The notes under the pieces are model-generated. The model ran no database searches, had not been told where the DNA came from, and was given only the letters and a program-made list of their open reading frames with translations. From assembly GCF_014640335.1 (NCBI RefSeq), contig NZ_BMGT01000001.1, positions 744,001 to 808,000 on the forward strand: a DNA stretch of 64,000 bases. Direction: 5' to 3'. A program made the translations under genes and the position numbers. Of the stretch, positions 26,085 through 34,965 are shown in pieces. Numbering within the stretch: position 1 is the stretch's first letter; each line of letters begins with the position of its first letter. Source of the stretch: Edaphobacter dinghuensis. Lineage in GTDB: Bacteria > Acidobacteriota > Terriglobia > Terriglobales > Acidobacteriaceae.

Positions 26085-27107
26085 ATGAAGAAGATTGGAT
26101 TTCTCTCCTTTGGCCATTGGACGCCCTCGCCTCAGTCGCAGACGCAGTGTGCGGCCGATACGCTGTTGCAGTCGATTGATCTCGCCGTCGAGGCCGAGCG
26201 CCTGGGAGTGGATGGCGCTTACTTTCGAGTGCATCACTTTGCGCGGCAATTGGCATCGCCGTTTCCGCTGCTTGCTGCGGTGGGCGCGAAGACGAGCACG
26301 ATCGAGATTGGCACGGCAGTGATCGACATGCGGTATGAGAATCCGCATTACATGGCGGAGGATGCGGGCGCGGCGGACCTGATTGCCGGAGGACGGCTGC
26401 AACTGGGGATCAGTCGCGGCTCGCCGGAGCAGGTGATCGACGGCTGGCGCTACTTTGGCTATCGCCCGGAGGAGGGCGAGAGCGATGCGGAGATGGGGCG
26501 GCGTCATGCGAGGGAGTTCTTCGAGTTGTTGCGCGGGCAGGGCTTTGCACAGCCGAACCCGCGTCCGATGTTTCCGAATCCTCCGGGGTTGCTGCGGTTG
26601 GAGCCGCACTCGGATGGGCTGCGTGACCGCATCTGGTGGGGCGCGGGATCGAATGCGACGGCGGTGTGGGCGGCGAAGCTTGGGATGAACTTGCAGAGCT
26701 CGACGTTGAAGGATGATGAGACCGGTGAGCCGTTTCACGTGCAGCAGGCGGCGCAGATTCGCGCTTTTCGCGCGGCGTGGAAGGAGGCCGGCCACGCGCG
26801 CACGCCACGCGTCTCGGTGAGCCGCAGCATCTTCGCGCTGATGGACGACCGCGACCGTGCTTATTTTGGGCGGGGTGGCCAGGAGGGCGACAAGATCGGC
26901 TTCATCGATCAATCGACGCGAGCGATCTTCGGCAGAAGCTATGCTGCTGAGCCGGATGTGCTGGTCGAGCAGCTTAGAGAGGATGAGGCGATTGCCGAGG
27001 CTGACACGCTGTTGCTGACGGTTCCGAATCAGCTTGGTGTTGAGTACAACGTGCATGTGCTCGAGGCGATTCTTACGACGGTGGCGCCTGCTTTGGGCTG
27101 GCGTTGA
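26085..27107 (+). CDS. LLM class flavin-dependent oxidoreductase
   Basis: The 340-residue protein has the luciferase-like TIM barrel: MKKIGFLSFGHWTP, AVEAERLGVDGAYFRVHHFA, KTSTIEIGTAVIDMRYENPH, DLIAGGRLQLGISRGSPEQV. The family uses FMN or F420 with oxygen or other acceptors on diverse substrates, so no substrate is assigned. It is divergent from the histidine kinase gene with a 178-base gap. The region 25907-26084 holds no other coding signal. Confidence 0.9.
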   Translation: MKKIGFLSFGHWTPSPQSQTQCAADTLLQSIDLAVEAERLGVDGAYFRVHHFARQLASPFPLLAAVGAKTSTIEIGTAVIDMRYENPHYMAEDAGAADLIAGGRLQLGISRGSPEQVIDGWRYFGYRPEEGESDAEMGRRHAREFFELLRGQGFAQPNPRPMFPNPPGLLRLEPHSDGLRDRIWWGAGSNATAVWAAKLGMNLQSSTLKDDETGEPFHVQQAAQIRAFRAAWKEAGHARTPRVSVSRSIFALMDDRDRAYFGRGGQEGDKIGFIDQSTRAIFGRSYAAEPDVLVEQLREDEAIAEADTLLLTVPNQLGVEYNVHVLEAILTTVAPALGWR

Positions 27108-27140
27108 GTTGAGCCTTTGACTTGCTTATATCGGATGCAT

Positions 27141-27710
27141 CTATTCTGCCCAGTCGTGCTCGATGGGGAGGTTTTGGCTGCGGCGTGCGTCGTTGACGGC
27201 TTTGTGCAGGAATGAAGTTTTTCCGTCGGTGTAGCGCGGCATGTCGTCGCCACAGGCCGATGCCAGCTCGAGCTTCAGTGCTTCATAGGCGCGGGCGACC
27301 TCGGGGTGTTGGATCAGCCAGTCGCGCAGCAGCAGCTCATTTTTGATGGGCCAGTCGGGCGCGACCACTAGATGCAAATGGTAGGCGAGATCGGAGTTTG
27401 CCACTGTTTTGCGGAAGAAGCGCCGCTTGAAGAAGCCGGCGTCGATCCTGCGATAGCCTGCGTTATCGAGAGGGGCGTCGAATGCATCGGCTTGCGTGAG
27501 CGAGGCGACGGGCGCCATCATGTCGATGATGGGTTTTGCGCTGAGGCCGGCAACGGCGGTGCTGCCGTAGTGCTGAAGCTCGTCGGCGATGCTGCCGAGC
27601 AAGGGACGGAGCAGATCGCGCTCTTGCGAGAAGTAGATGGGCCAGCAGGGGTCGGGAGGTGCGATCGAAACATGGCCTAGCGCCTGCCTCGCGTGTTCGT
27701 GGTTGTACAT
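27141..27710 (-). CDS. GrpB family protein (nucleotidyltransferase-like fold)
   Basis: The 189-residue protein matches the GrpB/UPF0157 family: ELQHYGSTAVAGLSAKPIID followed by MMAPV, the family's nucleotidyltransferase-like active-site stretch, then YHLHLVVAPDWPIKNELLLR and LRDWLIQHPEVARAYEALK. The biochemical activity of the family is poorly known. It is convergent with the LLM gene and lies downstream of an intergenic repeat. Confidence 0.9.
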   Translation of the reverse strand: MYNHEHARQALGHVSIAPPDPCWPIYFSQERDLLRPLLGSIADELQHYGSTAVAGLSAKPIIDMMAPVASLTQADAFDAPLDNAGYRRIDAGFFKRRFFRKTVANSDLAYHLHLVVAPDWPIKNELLLRDWLIQHPEVARAYEALKLELASACGDDMPRYTDGKTSFLHKAVNDARRSQNLPIEHDWAE

Positions 27711-27736
27711 GCGATCAGTTTAGAGGGGTTCTGCAC

Positions 27737-27790
27737 CGGATGTGGTTGGGTGATTCGGGCAAGACGCAGATTCCCTTCGGGAATGGCAAA
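27737..27790. repeat. Dispersed repeat family R1, copy 1
   Basis: About 54 bases beginning CGGATGTGGTTGGGTGATTC and including GCAAGACGCAGATTCCCTTC then GGGAATGGCAAA. A near-identical copy is at 53469-53523. The core ATTCCC-TTC-GGGAAT can fold into a short hairpin, like a repetitive extragenic palindrome. Confidence 0.75.
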
Positions 27791-27832
27791 TAAAAAGACA
27801 AACAAAGGGACAAATAAAAGGGCAAGCAAAGG
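27785..27832. repeat. Short A-rich tandem repeat following R1
   Basis: About four imperfect 11-13-base units (GCAAATAAAAA, GACAAACAAAGG, GACAAATAAAAGG, GCAAGCAAAGG) extend the 3' end of the R1 copy. The other R1 copy has only one such unit (GACAAAGAAAAGG), so this looks like local slippage expansion. Confidence 0.65.
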
Positions 27833-27855
27833 AAGCTGGGCTTGAGAGGAGATCG

Positions 27856-28497
27856 CTATAGCTGTTGCGGCGCGGAGCAGGCTTCTAGATAGGCGCAGAC
27901 GAAGAAGATGAGCTCCTGCTTTAGGGTGTCGAAGTGTTTTTCCGGGGCGGTTGATTCGAGCAGGCGGCGGCTGATGCCGACCATGGCGCCTTGCAGCATC
28001 GAAGCTACGAGATGCGGGTCTTTGCTGAACGGATCGCTGGCAGTGGTCAGCATGCCGACGATTGCCTTGTTGGAGCGCACGGACGTCTGCTGCACGATCT
28101 TCGCTCCGTCGACATCGGAGCTGATGGAGTAGAGCGCGACGCTGGTCTTTGCGTCCTTCATCTTGGCGGTGAGGAATGCGGTGATGAGCGCGGTCGCCAT
28201 TTGCCGGAGCGTGCTTCCCTTCTGCTCCTTGCAGACGCGCTCGACTGTTGCTGTGACCTCATCCATGTGACGCCGCAGGGCGGCTTGCAGGAGCGCGCTC
28301 TTGTTGGGGAAGTATTGATAGAGGGTTCCGACCGAGACACCGGCGCGCATTGCGACCCGCGTGGTGGTCAGACGCTCTTTTCCGACGGCGAGCAAAACCT
28401 GAATGGTCGCCTGAAGAATGGCGTCAACGCTTGCGGCCGAACGCGCCTGGACCGGCAATTTACGCGGCTGCAAGAGCACCTGGGAACGCGGAGGCAA
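27856..28497 (-). CDS. TetR family transcriptional regulator (TTG start)
   Basis: The 213-residue protein has the TetR HTH (ASVDAILQATIQVLLAVGKE, TTTRVAMRAGVSVGTLYQYF, PNKSALLQAAL) and a helical ligand domain. The start is TTG at 28497, decided by a perfect AAGGAG (28510-28505) seven bases upstream; there is no in-frame ATG nearby. It is divergent from the aldo/keto reductase-type gene at 28621, its likely target. Confidence 0.92.
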   Translation of the reverse strand: MPPRSQVLLQPRKLPVQARSAASVDAILQATIQVLLAVGKERLTTTRVAMRAGVSVGTLYQYFPNKSALLQAALRRHMDEVTATVERVCKEQKGSTLRQMATALITAFLTAKMKDAKTSVALYSISSDVDGAKIVQQTSVRSNKAIVGMLTTASDPFSKDPHLVASMLQGAMVGISRRLLESTAPEKHFDTLKQELIFFVCAYLEACSAPQQL

Positions 28498-28620
28498 ATG
28501 CGAACTCCTTATGTGAAGCTTTCTTCATCTAACCACAAGCGGCTGGATGGAAGTAGGCGAGCGGCGAAGAATCTTTGAACGAAGTTTTGCATAGAACTTG
28601 AACGGATCAGGAGAGACAGC

Positions 28621-29505
28621 ATGAGCACGTCGGCGACCCTTGGCGGTACATTTACTTTTCCGAATACATCGATGACCGTGAACCGCATGGGCTATGGCGC
28701 GATGCAACTGGCGGGGCCGCAGGTGTGGGGGCCACCGCGCGACGTTGACGCTGCGGTTGCGGTTCTGCGCGAGGCTGTGGACGCGGGCGTGAACCATATC
28801 GACACGAGCGACTTCTATGGGCCGCATGTGACAAACCAGATCATCCGGCGGGCGCTTCATCCTTATAAGGATGGGTTGGTGATCGTCACCAAGCTGGGCG
28901 CGCGCCGCGGCGAGGACAAGTCGTGGATTCATGCTCTCTCGCGGCAGGAGCTGATCGATGGCGTTCACGACAATCTGCGCAACCTCGGGCTCGATGCGCT
29001 CGATGTCGTCAACCTTCGCGTTGGAGGCGTGATGGGGCCGACGGAGGGATCGATTGAGGAGCCGCTGACGGTTCTGGCCGAGCTGAAGCAGCAGGGGCTC
29101 ATCCGGCATCTCGGCCTGAGCAACGTTAGTGCCGCGCAGTTTGCCGAGGGGCAGAAGATTGCTGAGATTGTGTGCGTGCAGAACCTGTACAACGTGGCGC
29201 AGCGCAGCGACGATGCGTTTGTCGACGATCTTGCAGCGCGCGGCGTAGCGTATGTGCCTTTCTTTCCGTTGGGTGGATTTACGCCGTTGCAGTCGTCGGT
29301 GCTGGATGCGGTGGCGGCTTCCCTGGGGAGCACGTCGATGCAGGTTGCGCTTGCGTGGCTGTTGCAACGCTCGCCTAACATGCTGCTGATTCCGGGGACG
29401 TCTTCGGTCGGGCATCTGCGCGAGAACCTGAAGGCGGCAACGATTGAGCTTTCGCGAGAGGTCGTTGCTACGCTCGACGCAATTGGCGCGAGTCGCGGCG
29501 CTTAG
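28621..29505 (+). CDS. Aldo/keto reductase family oxidoreductase
   Basis: The 294-residue protein is an AKR barrel: MGYGAMQLAGPQVWG, GVNHIDTSDFYGPHVTNQII with catalytic Asp and Tyr, VIVTKLGARRG with Lys, IRHLGLSNVSAAQFAE, and MLLIPGTSSVGHLRENLKAA for the cofactor. The catalytic His position reads VVNLRVGGVMG, so the usual His is replaced (NLR). This occurs in some short AKRs and may change the substrate range. Probably regulated by the divergent TetR. Confidence 0.9.
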   Translation: MSTSATLGGTFTFPNTSMTVNRMGYGAMQLAGPQVWGPPRDVDAAVAVLREAVDAGVNHIDTSDFYGPHVTNQIIRRALHPYKDGLVIVTKLGARRGEDKSWIHALSRQELIDGVHDNLRNLGLDALDVVNLRVGGVMGPTEGSIEEPLTVLAELKQQGLIRHLGLSNVSAAQFAEGQKIAEIVCVQNLYNVAQRSDDAFVDDLAARGVAYVPFFPLGGFTPLQSSVLDAVAASLGSTSMQVALAWLLQRSPNMLLIPGTSSVGHLRENLKAATIELSREVVATLDAIGASRGA

Positions 29506-29599
29506 CTTGGCGAGATTCTCCGCGACTTCGATCGGATCGTGATCGACCATGGGGAGAGGCTATCTGCAAATTAAAGATGAATGCGCTGGCTACGCGCGG

Positions 29600-32209
29600 C
29601 TATTCGGCGCGAAGAGCTTCTACAGGATTTACCTTTGCTGCACGATGCGCGGGGAGAAAGCTGGCCGCGAGCGATGCCAGTCCAAGCAGCAAGGAGACGC
29701 AGATTAAAGTTGCAGCGTCCCACGCCTGAACGCCGAAGAGCAGGCTGCGCATGAGCATCGATGTTGCCAGAGAGCAGAGCAGACCGATGCTCAGCCCGGT
29801 GAGCGTCAGCCATGCTGCCTGGCGCATGACGAGGCTGTAGACCGTGCCGCGTTGTGCTCCGAGTGCCATGCGCACGCCGATCTCGCGCGTTCGCTGGCCT
29901 ACCGAATAGGAGATGACACCGTAGAGTCCGACGACGCCGAGGATCAGCGCCATGGCTGCGAAGCCCCCCACCAGCCATGCGGAGAAGCGATGCAGCAGGG
30001 CGGCCTGCGTCGTGTCGATCTTCTCGATCATGGTGGTTTCGTTGGAGATGCCGAGGTCCGGATTAATCTGATGCAGCGTGCTGACTAGTTCGGGGAGGAG
30101 TGTGCTTGCTTGTTGCGAGGTACGCACGGCGAGAGTAAAGGAGTGCTCGCCGATCTGGTTCATGGGGAAGTACTCTGTTGGCGCAACGGGGGCATCGAGC
30201 GGGCCTTCGCGCACGTCGTCGACTACGCCGACGATCTGCCAGACGGAGGGTATTCCGCCTTCGTCATTGGCGATGCTCTGACCGATGGGGTCTTGGCCGG
30301 GGAAGTATTTTTGCGCTAGCGTTTGATTGATTACGGCTACGCCTGGTTTCGATGTGTCGTCAGCCTCGGTGAAGAATCGTCCCCTGCGCAATGTTGCTTT
30401 AAGCGTGGACAGATAGTTGGCGCTGATGTGGCGCTCGTCCACCTCATTGTGCTCGCCGTGATATGGCCTGCCGACGATTCTGATGCCATCGGTATTGCAA
30501 TCGCACTGGACGGGCAACCTGCTGGTGATTCCTGCCGATTCGACGCCGGGCAGGCTGGTGGCGCGGCGCACTACCTCGCGATAGAGTTCGACGATCTGTT
30601 CGCTGGTCGCATACATCGAGCCGGGTACAGAGACGTCGGCCGTTGCAAGGTGGCTTGGCTCAAATCCCAGCGGCACATGTAGAAGCCGATAAAAGCTGCG
30701 CCCTAACAATCCGGCGCCTGCCAGAAGCATGACGGCGATGGCGAGCTCGAAGATGACGAGATTCGCGCCGAGCCTCCGCCAGAGCTGGCCCGCTGCTCCA
30801 CGATCTCCGTCGGTGAGTCCAATGCGCAGTTGCCGAAGGGAGAGTCGCAGCATGGGCGTCACTGCGAGCAGCAGCGCAGCCAACAATGCGACTGCGACAG
30901 TGAAGGCCGCAGTGTGCGCATTGAGTCCGACACCGTTGAGGAACGGCATGCCTGCTGCCATGTTTTTGGGAACCAGATGAACGAGGAGCCTCATGAGTGC
31001 GGCGGCGATGAAGATACCGGTAACGCTGCCGAGTAGGGCAAGCACGAGTCCTTCGGTGACGAACTGTTTGATCAGCCGCGCAGGAGATGCGCCCAACGCG
31101 CCGCGTACTGCAATCTCGCGCCTGCGGTTCTCTGCGCGCACCAGAACGAGGCTGCCGACGTTGATGCAGGCAATGAGCAACAGCAGACCGGCTCCGCCGA
31201 GCAGCGTCAGCAGGATGGGGCGCACATCGCCGGTGACAACTTCGGAAAAGGGTGTGACGCTGGCGGTCAGGTCGTGCCCGGTGATGGCGTATTGCTGTTG
31301 CAGCCGCTGTGAGATTCCCCTGATCTCGCTCTGCGCTGATTGCACCGTTACTCCATCGCGCAGCCTTGCAATGCCGAAGAAGGCGTAGAAGGTGCGTGAA
31401 TGCTCGTGGGAGCTGAGGTTGTTAATGGGAACCCAGAACTCTGCGTCGCCGCTCAGTGCGAAGGTAAATGACTGCGGCAGGACGCCGATGATTGTGTAAG
31501 GCTTATTATCGAGATCGATCGTTCGCCCAACCACGTCCGGCTGCGCGCCGTAGCGATGGACCCATGCGTCGTAGCTGAGGAGCGTCACGTTGGGGCCGCC
31601 GGGCTGATCTTCTCCGGGGTTGAAGTCGCGCCCAAGAATAGGGCGGACTCCAAGAGTGTGAAAGAACCCACCGCTTACGCGTTCGCCGTGTACCGGCTCC
31701 GCGCCTGTGGCGGTGCGCAGAAGATAGCCGCTGCCGGTGTAGATATCGAGCGAGCTGAAGGATTTGTTCTGGGCCTGCCAGTCGAGAAAGTCAGGATAGG
31801 AGAGCGGCCAGCCCGGCAGCGAGGTGTCGCTTTCGCTGACCGACATGACGCGATCAGGATGCGCATACGGCAACGGTTCGAGCAGTGCGGCATCAACAAA
31901 GGCAAAGATGGCAACGCTTGTACCGATGCCAAGAGCGAGGACGAGAAGTGCAATGGAGGCGAAGCCGGGCCTTCTTGCTAGCTGGCGAATGGCGAACTGA
32001 AGATCGCGAAGCAGGTTGTTGATCCAGGCGATGCAGTCTTTGAGATAGAAGCGCTCGCGGGCAGCCTGCGCGTTGCCGAACTCTACTTTTGCCCTGCGGC
32101 GTGCCTGCTCTTCATTCAAGCCTTCACGCTGTAGATCGTCAGTCTCGTGCTCGATGTGCGATTTGATCTCTTCGGCAAAATCGTCTGCACTGCGTCTGCG
32201 CCTGAACAT
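29600..32209 (-). CDS. ADOP-type ABC transporter permease (full length)
   Basis: The 869-residue protein has the full ADOP layout: N-terminal prefix (FAEEIKSHIEHETDDLQREG), TM near 83-105, MacB-like periplasmic domain, FtsX domain with three TMs (about 325-450), a second TM and periplasmic unit (VIFELAIAVMLLAGAGLLGR), and a second FtsX domain (about 745-865) ending LPAHRAAKVNPVEALRAE. The motif REIAVRGALGASPARLIKQF marks the cytoplasmic coupling loop. No ATPase gene is adjacent. It starts three bases after the PadR stop. Confidence 0.93.
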   Translation of the reverse strand: MFRRRRSADDFAEEIKSHIEHETDDLQREGLNEEQARRRAKVEFGNAQAARERFYLKDCIAWINNLLRDLQFAIRQLARRPGFASIALLVLALGIGTSVAIFAFVDAALLEPLPYAHPDRVMSVSESDTSLPGWPLSYPDFLDWQAQNKSFSSLDIYTGSGYLLRTATGAEPVHGERVSGGFFHTLGVRPILGRDFNPGEDQPGGPNVTLLSYDAWVHRYGAQPDVVGRTIDLDNKPYTIIGVLPQSFTFALSGDAEFWVPINNLSSHEHSRTFYAFFGIARLRDGVTVQSAQSEIRGISQRLQQQYAITGHDLTASVTPFSEVVTGDVRPILLTLLGGAGLLLLIACINVGSLVLVRAENRRREIAVRGALGASPARLIKQFVTEGLVLALLGSVTGIFIAAALMRLLVHLVPKNMAAGMPFLNGVGLNAHTAAFTVAVALLAALLLAVTPMLRLSLRQLRIGLTDGDRGAAGQLWRRLGANLVIFELAIAVMLLAGAGLLGRSFYRLLHVPLGFEPSHLATADVSVPGSMYATSEQIVELYREVVRRATSLPGVESAGITSRLPVQCDCNTDGIRIVGRPYHGEHNEVDERHISANYLSTLKATLRRGRFFTEADDTSKPGVAVINQTLAQKYFPGQDPIGQSIANDEGGIPSVWQIVGVVDDVREGPLDAPVAPTEYFPMNQIGEHSFTLAVRTSQQASTLLPELVSTLHQINPDLGISNETTMIEKIDTTQAALLHRFSAWLVGGFAAMALILGVVGLYGVISYSVGQRTREIGVRMALGAQRGTVYSLVMRQAAWLTLTGLSIGLLCSLATSMLMRSLLFGVQAWDAATLICVSLLLGLASLAASFLPAHRAAKVNPVEALRAE

Positions 32210-32212
32210 AAC

Positions 32213-32578
32213 CTAGACCTCCTCGGTGCCTGGTCCTCCATTGAGAATCAGTCCCATTGCCCTCGTCAGTCGCTGCCACTCGTTCGTCTTCTCTGCAAGC
32301 TGTTGACGTCCCTTAGCCGTTAGCGAGTAGAAGCGCGCCTTGCGATTGTTTTCGCTGACGCCCCATTTGGCGCTGATCCATTTTTTGTCTTCAAGCCGCT
32401 GTAGCGCGAGATAGAGCGAGCCATGATCGACAAAGAACGCCTCTTCCGATTGGCGAAGGATGGAGCGCGCTATGCCCTGGCCGTGGCAGGCACCGAGTAC
32501 GAGCGTTTTTAGAATGAGCAGGTCGAGCGTGCCCTGAAGAAGGGTGACGCGGTCGTCGGGATTGGTTTGGGAAGGCAT
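32213..32578 (-). CDS. PadR family transcriptional regulator (ADOP-associated)
   Basis: The 121-residue protein has LLQGTLDLLILKTLVLGACH, FFVDHGSLYLALQRLEDKKW and NRKARFYSLTAKGRQQLAEK, the standard PadR features. An ATG at 32596 would add six residues, but it lies between the predicted -35 and -10, so I prefer 32578. It is three bases upstream of the permease gene. It also lies next to a long inverted repeat that overlaps the chosen start. Confidence 0.88.
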   Translation of the reverse strand: MPSQTNPDDRVTLLQGTLDLLILKTLVLGACHGQGIARSILRQSEEAFFVDHGSLYLALQRLEDKKWISAKWGVSENNRKARFYSLTAKGRQQLAEKTNEWQRLTRAMGLILNGGPGTEEV

Positions 32579-32615
32579 CCAACCCAAGAATGGCATCGCT
32601 TGGGTCGGATGTCAA
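32576..32615 (-). promoter_or_regulatory. Promoter and candidate PadR operator of the second padR-ADOP operon
   Basis: Minus-strand TTGACA (32615-32610), 17 bases, then CATTCT (32592-32587), a weak -10. Arms CATCCAACCCAAG (32576-32588) and CTTGGGTCGGATG (32599-32611) match in 12 of 13 positions. One arm covers the ATG and one fills the spacer, as at the first padR. The expected start point is within about two bases of the ATG. Confidence 0.6.
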
Positions 32616-32684
32616 CATGAAGCTGAAAATTTGGTCCTCGACGACTTCCTTCAGTCGCGTGGCACCTGGGTTCGAGGGAGGTGC

Positions 32685-33098
32685 TCAGGTGGTGAGCTGA
32701 ACCCATTGGCGTCGCCATGCGGGAGCCTCGAAGGGATCGGCAAAGTATTGTGTCTCGTGCACGACCTTGCCGTCGCGGAACTCCATAATGCTGACCGTGT
32801 ATGCAGGGCGCCCCTGATAGGTGATGGTGTACTCGGTGATCCAGAGGTTGCCTTGCCCGAGCATTCGCCTGACGTTGAAGCCGGAGGGCTTGCCGGGGTG
32901 GTGACTCCGCAGTGCTTGCAGATTGCTTCGTCCGAGGATGCGCTCGCCCGACTGCGGATAGTCGCAGATGGCGTCGTCGGTGTAGATAGCGTGCTCGGCG
33001 TCTGCGTCGCCGGCTGCCGATGCGCGCCAGTGCGCGTTCAGGGCCTCGCGTATCTGGTTCTCTTCGGTCGATTGCTGTGGGATGTGTTCGGCTGCCAT
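32685..33098 (-). CDS. SnoaL-like/NTF2-fold protein
   Basis: The 137-residue protein has the NTF2-like cone: QIREALNAHWRASAAGDADA, AIYTDDAICDYPQSGERILG, TEYTITYQGRPAYTVSIMEF, GKVVHETQYFADPFEAPAWR. This architecture is used by polyketide cyclases, isomerases and many proteins of unknown role, so no reaction is assigned. It is single, 93 bases downstream of a terminator-like hairpin that may be its leader attenuator. Confidence 0.85.
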   Translation of the reverse strand: MAAEHIPQQSTEENQIREALNAHWRASAAGDADAEHAIYTDDAICDYPQSGERILGRSNLQALRSHHPGKPSGFNVRRMLGQGNLWITEYTITYQGRPAYTVSIMEFRDGKVVHETQYFADPFEAPAWRRQWVQLTT

Positions 33099-33190
33099 GT
33101 TGAGCTACCTCGTGGGATGGAGCCCGAAAGTGTGATGGCCTGCCCCGGAAGATGGGGCGTTTACGCATGCTGATAGTGTTATGGCTGCGT

Positions 33191-33247
33191 AAAAAACTCG
33201 TCCGATCGTTGCGGACGAGCCAAAGGGGAGTTATTTCCTCTCCCCAC
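33191..33247 (-). ncRNA. Candidate small RNA or attenuated leader
   Basis: On the minus strand, TTGCCG (33282-33277), 17 bases and TATATC (33259-33254) form a plausible promoter. A short transcript follows with two hairpins: GGGGAG-AGGAAATAA-CTCCCC, then CTCGTCCG-CAACGAT-CGGACGAG ending in TTTTTT. It would be about 57 bases long. It may act alone, or be a terminator-controlled leader of the SnoaL gene at 33098. The AGGA in the first loop is accessible. No known family was recognised. Confidence 0.5.
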
Positions 33248-33343
33248 TTTTAAGATATAACGCACACGGGGGCTTGCGGCAAGACCCGGTTCGTGCCTCA
33301 TGATCAACGACTGCAGTTAGAGATCGTTGAAACGGGAGGCATG

Positions 33344-34813
33344 ATGACTGAGCATGCGGTTGTGGTTGCAGGAGGAGGGCCGACGGGGATGATGCTGGCG
33401 GCTGAGCTGGCGTTGGCGGGTGTGGATGTGGCCATCGTCGAGCGGCGCACTAGCCAGGATCTTGTGGGGGCGAGGGCGGGCGGTTTGCACTCGCGTACGA
33501 TCGAGGTCTTCGATCAGCGCGGAATTGCGGACCGGTTTCTTTCGCAGGGAGAGCTGCATCGGAAGGGGTTAGGTTTTCACCACACTATCTCCGATATCAG
33601 CGACATGCCTACGCGGCATAGCTACTTTCTGGCGCTGCGGCAGCAGCAGATCGAGCGCATCCTCGCTGGCTGGGTCGACGAGCTTGGGGTGAGGATCTAT
33701 CGCGGACGCGAGGTTAATGGCTTTGCGCAGGATGAATCGGGCGTGGATGTTGCGCTGTCGGATGGTGAGACGCTGCGAGCGGCGTACCTTGTGGGCTGCG
33801 ATGGGGGGCGCAGCGCGATTCGCAAGGCGGCGGGCATCGAGTTTGCCGGATGGGATGCGACGAAGAGCTGGCTGATGGCGGAGGTGCAGGTGACTGAGGA
33901 GCCTGCGTGGGGCTTTCGCGAAGATGCGACCGGTACCCATGCGATCGGCAAGCTGGAGCATGGCACGGGAATGCGGGTTGTGCTGACCGAACAGGAGCGA
34001 AAGGTCGGCGGCGAACCGACGCTGAGCGATGTCAGCGAGGCGCTTATTGCTGTCTACGGGACTGATTTTGGAGCTCACAGCCCAGGCCCGATCACGAGGT
34101 TTACCGATGTAACGCGGCAGGCGGTAGCGTATCGCAACGGACGAGTGCTGTTGGCGGGCGACGCGGCGCATGTGCATCCGCCGATGGGTGGGCAGGGCTT
34201 GAATCTGGGTGTACAGGACGCGATGAATCTGGGATGGAAGCTGGCGCAGGTGGTTAAGCGGGTTTCGCCGGAGAGCCTTCTGGACAGCTACCAGGCCGAG
34301 CGTCATCCGGTGGTGGCTGGTGTGCTGCGCGCGACGATGACGTCTGTTGCGCTTCAGCGACCGGATGAACGTACCAAGGCGTTGCGAGAGACGCTTGCCG
34401 AGTTGATGAAGCTGGATGAGGTTCGTCGGCAGGTGGCCGTGGAAAAGGCCGGACTGGACATCCATTACGACTTGGGCGAGGGGCATCCTCTGCTGGGACG
34501 ACGAATGCCTGATGTTGAGGTGGCAACGGCCGCGGGATTGCTGCGAGTGTTTACGCTGTTGCATGATGCGCGGCCGCTGCTCCTGAACCTCGGTGAGCGG
34601 AACGGCTTCGATATCGCTCCGTGGGCGGATCGCGTTCAGTTGGTCGACAGCAGGTATGACGGGAGGTGGGAGCTTCCTGCGCTGGGAGAGGTTGCTGCTC
34701 CTGCGGCGGTGCTGATTCGGCCTGACGGATACGTGGCTTGGGTGGGAGAGATGGGTGGACAGGGACTGGCAGATGCGCTGAGCAACTGGTTCGGGCCGCC
34801 TGCTGCGGCGTAA
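33344..34813 (+). CDS. FAD-dependent aromatic-type monooxygenase (PHBH fold)
   Basis: The 489-residue protein has the Rossmann motif VVVAGGGPTGMMLAAELALA, the DG motif LVGCDGGRSAIRKAAG and the GD motif LLAGDAAHVHPPMGGQGLNL, all of class A flavoprotein hydroxylases, plus the C-terminal thioredoxin-like domain seen in phenol hydroxylase and rifampicin-monooxygenase relatives. Substrates are typically phenols, polyketides or rifamycins. The ATG at 33344 lies four bases after GGGAGG; the adjacent ATG at 33341 is too close. Substrate not assigned. Confidence 0.88.
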   Translation: MTEHAVVVAGGGPTGMMLAAELALAGVDVAIVERRTSQDLVGARAGGLHSRTIEVFDQRGIADRFLSQGELHRKGLGFHHTISDISDMPTRHSYFLALRQQQIERILAGWVDELGVRIYRGREVNGFAQDESGVDVALSDGETLRAAYLVGCDGGRSAIRKAAGIEFAGWDATKSWLMAEVQVTEEPAWGFREDATGTHAIGKLEHGTGMRVVLTEQERKVGGEPTLSDVSEALIAVYGTDFGAHSPGPITRFTDVTRQAVAYRNGRVLLAGDAAHVHPPMGGQGLNLGVQDAMNLGWKLAQVVKRVSPESLLDSYQAERHPVVAGVLRATMTSVALQRPDERTKALRETLAELMKLDEVRRQVAVEKAGLDIHYDLGEGHPLLGRRMPDVEVATAAGLLRVFTLLHDARPLLLNLGERNGFDIAPWADRVQLVDSRYDGRWELPALGEVAAPAAVLIRPDGYVAWVGEMGGQGLADALSNWFGPPAAA

Positions 34814-34965
34814 TGGGATTGTGACCGGAGGTTGATGCGGAAGGATTAGGCTATGCTGTCGGGGCGTGGGCCAAAATTTTCGCTGCATGGTAGAAATCGG
34901 TCGGCTGCGTTCGACGTATAGGTAGAACAGCCGGTTTGGCTGGAGATCGACGAGGAGATAAATCT

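Noticed and set aside
33344..34813. Naming the FAD monooxygenase as rifampicin monooxygenase
   Set aside because: The motifs are shared by the whole class A hydroxylase family; no rifamycin-specific feature can be read.
34857..34884. TGTCGG-N18-CGCT before the second YCII gene as an ECF42 promoter
   Set aside because: Hexamer and spacing both differ from the first site; too weak to annotate.
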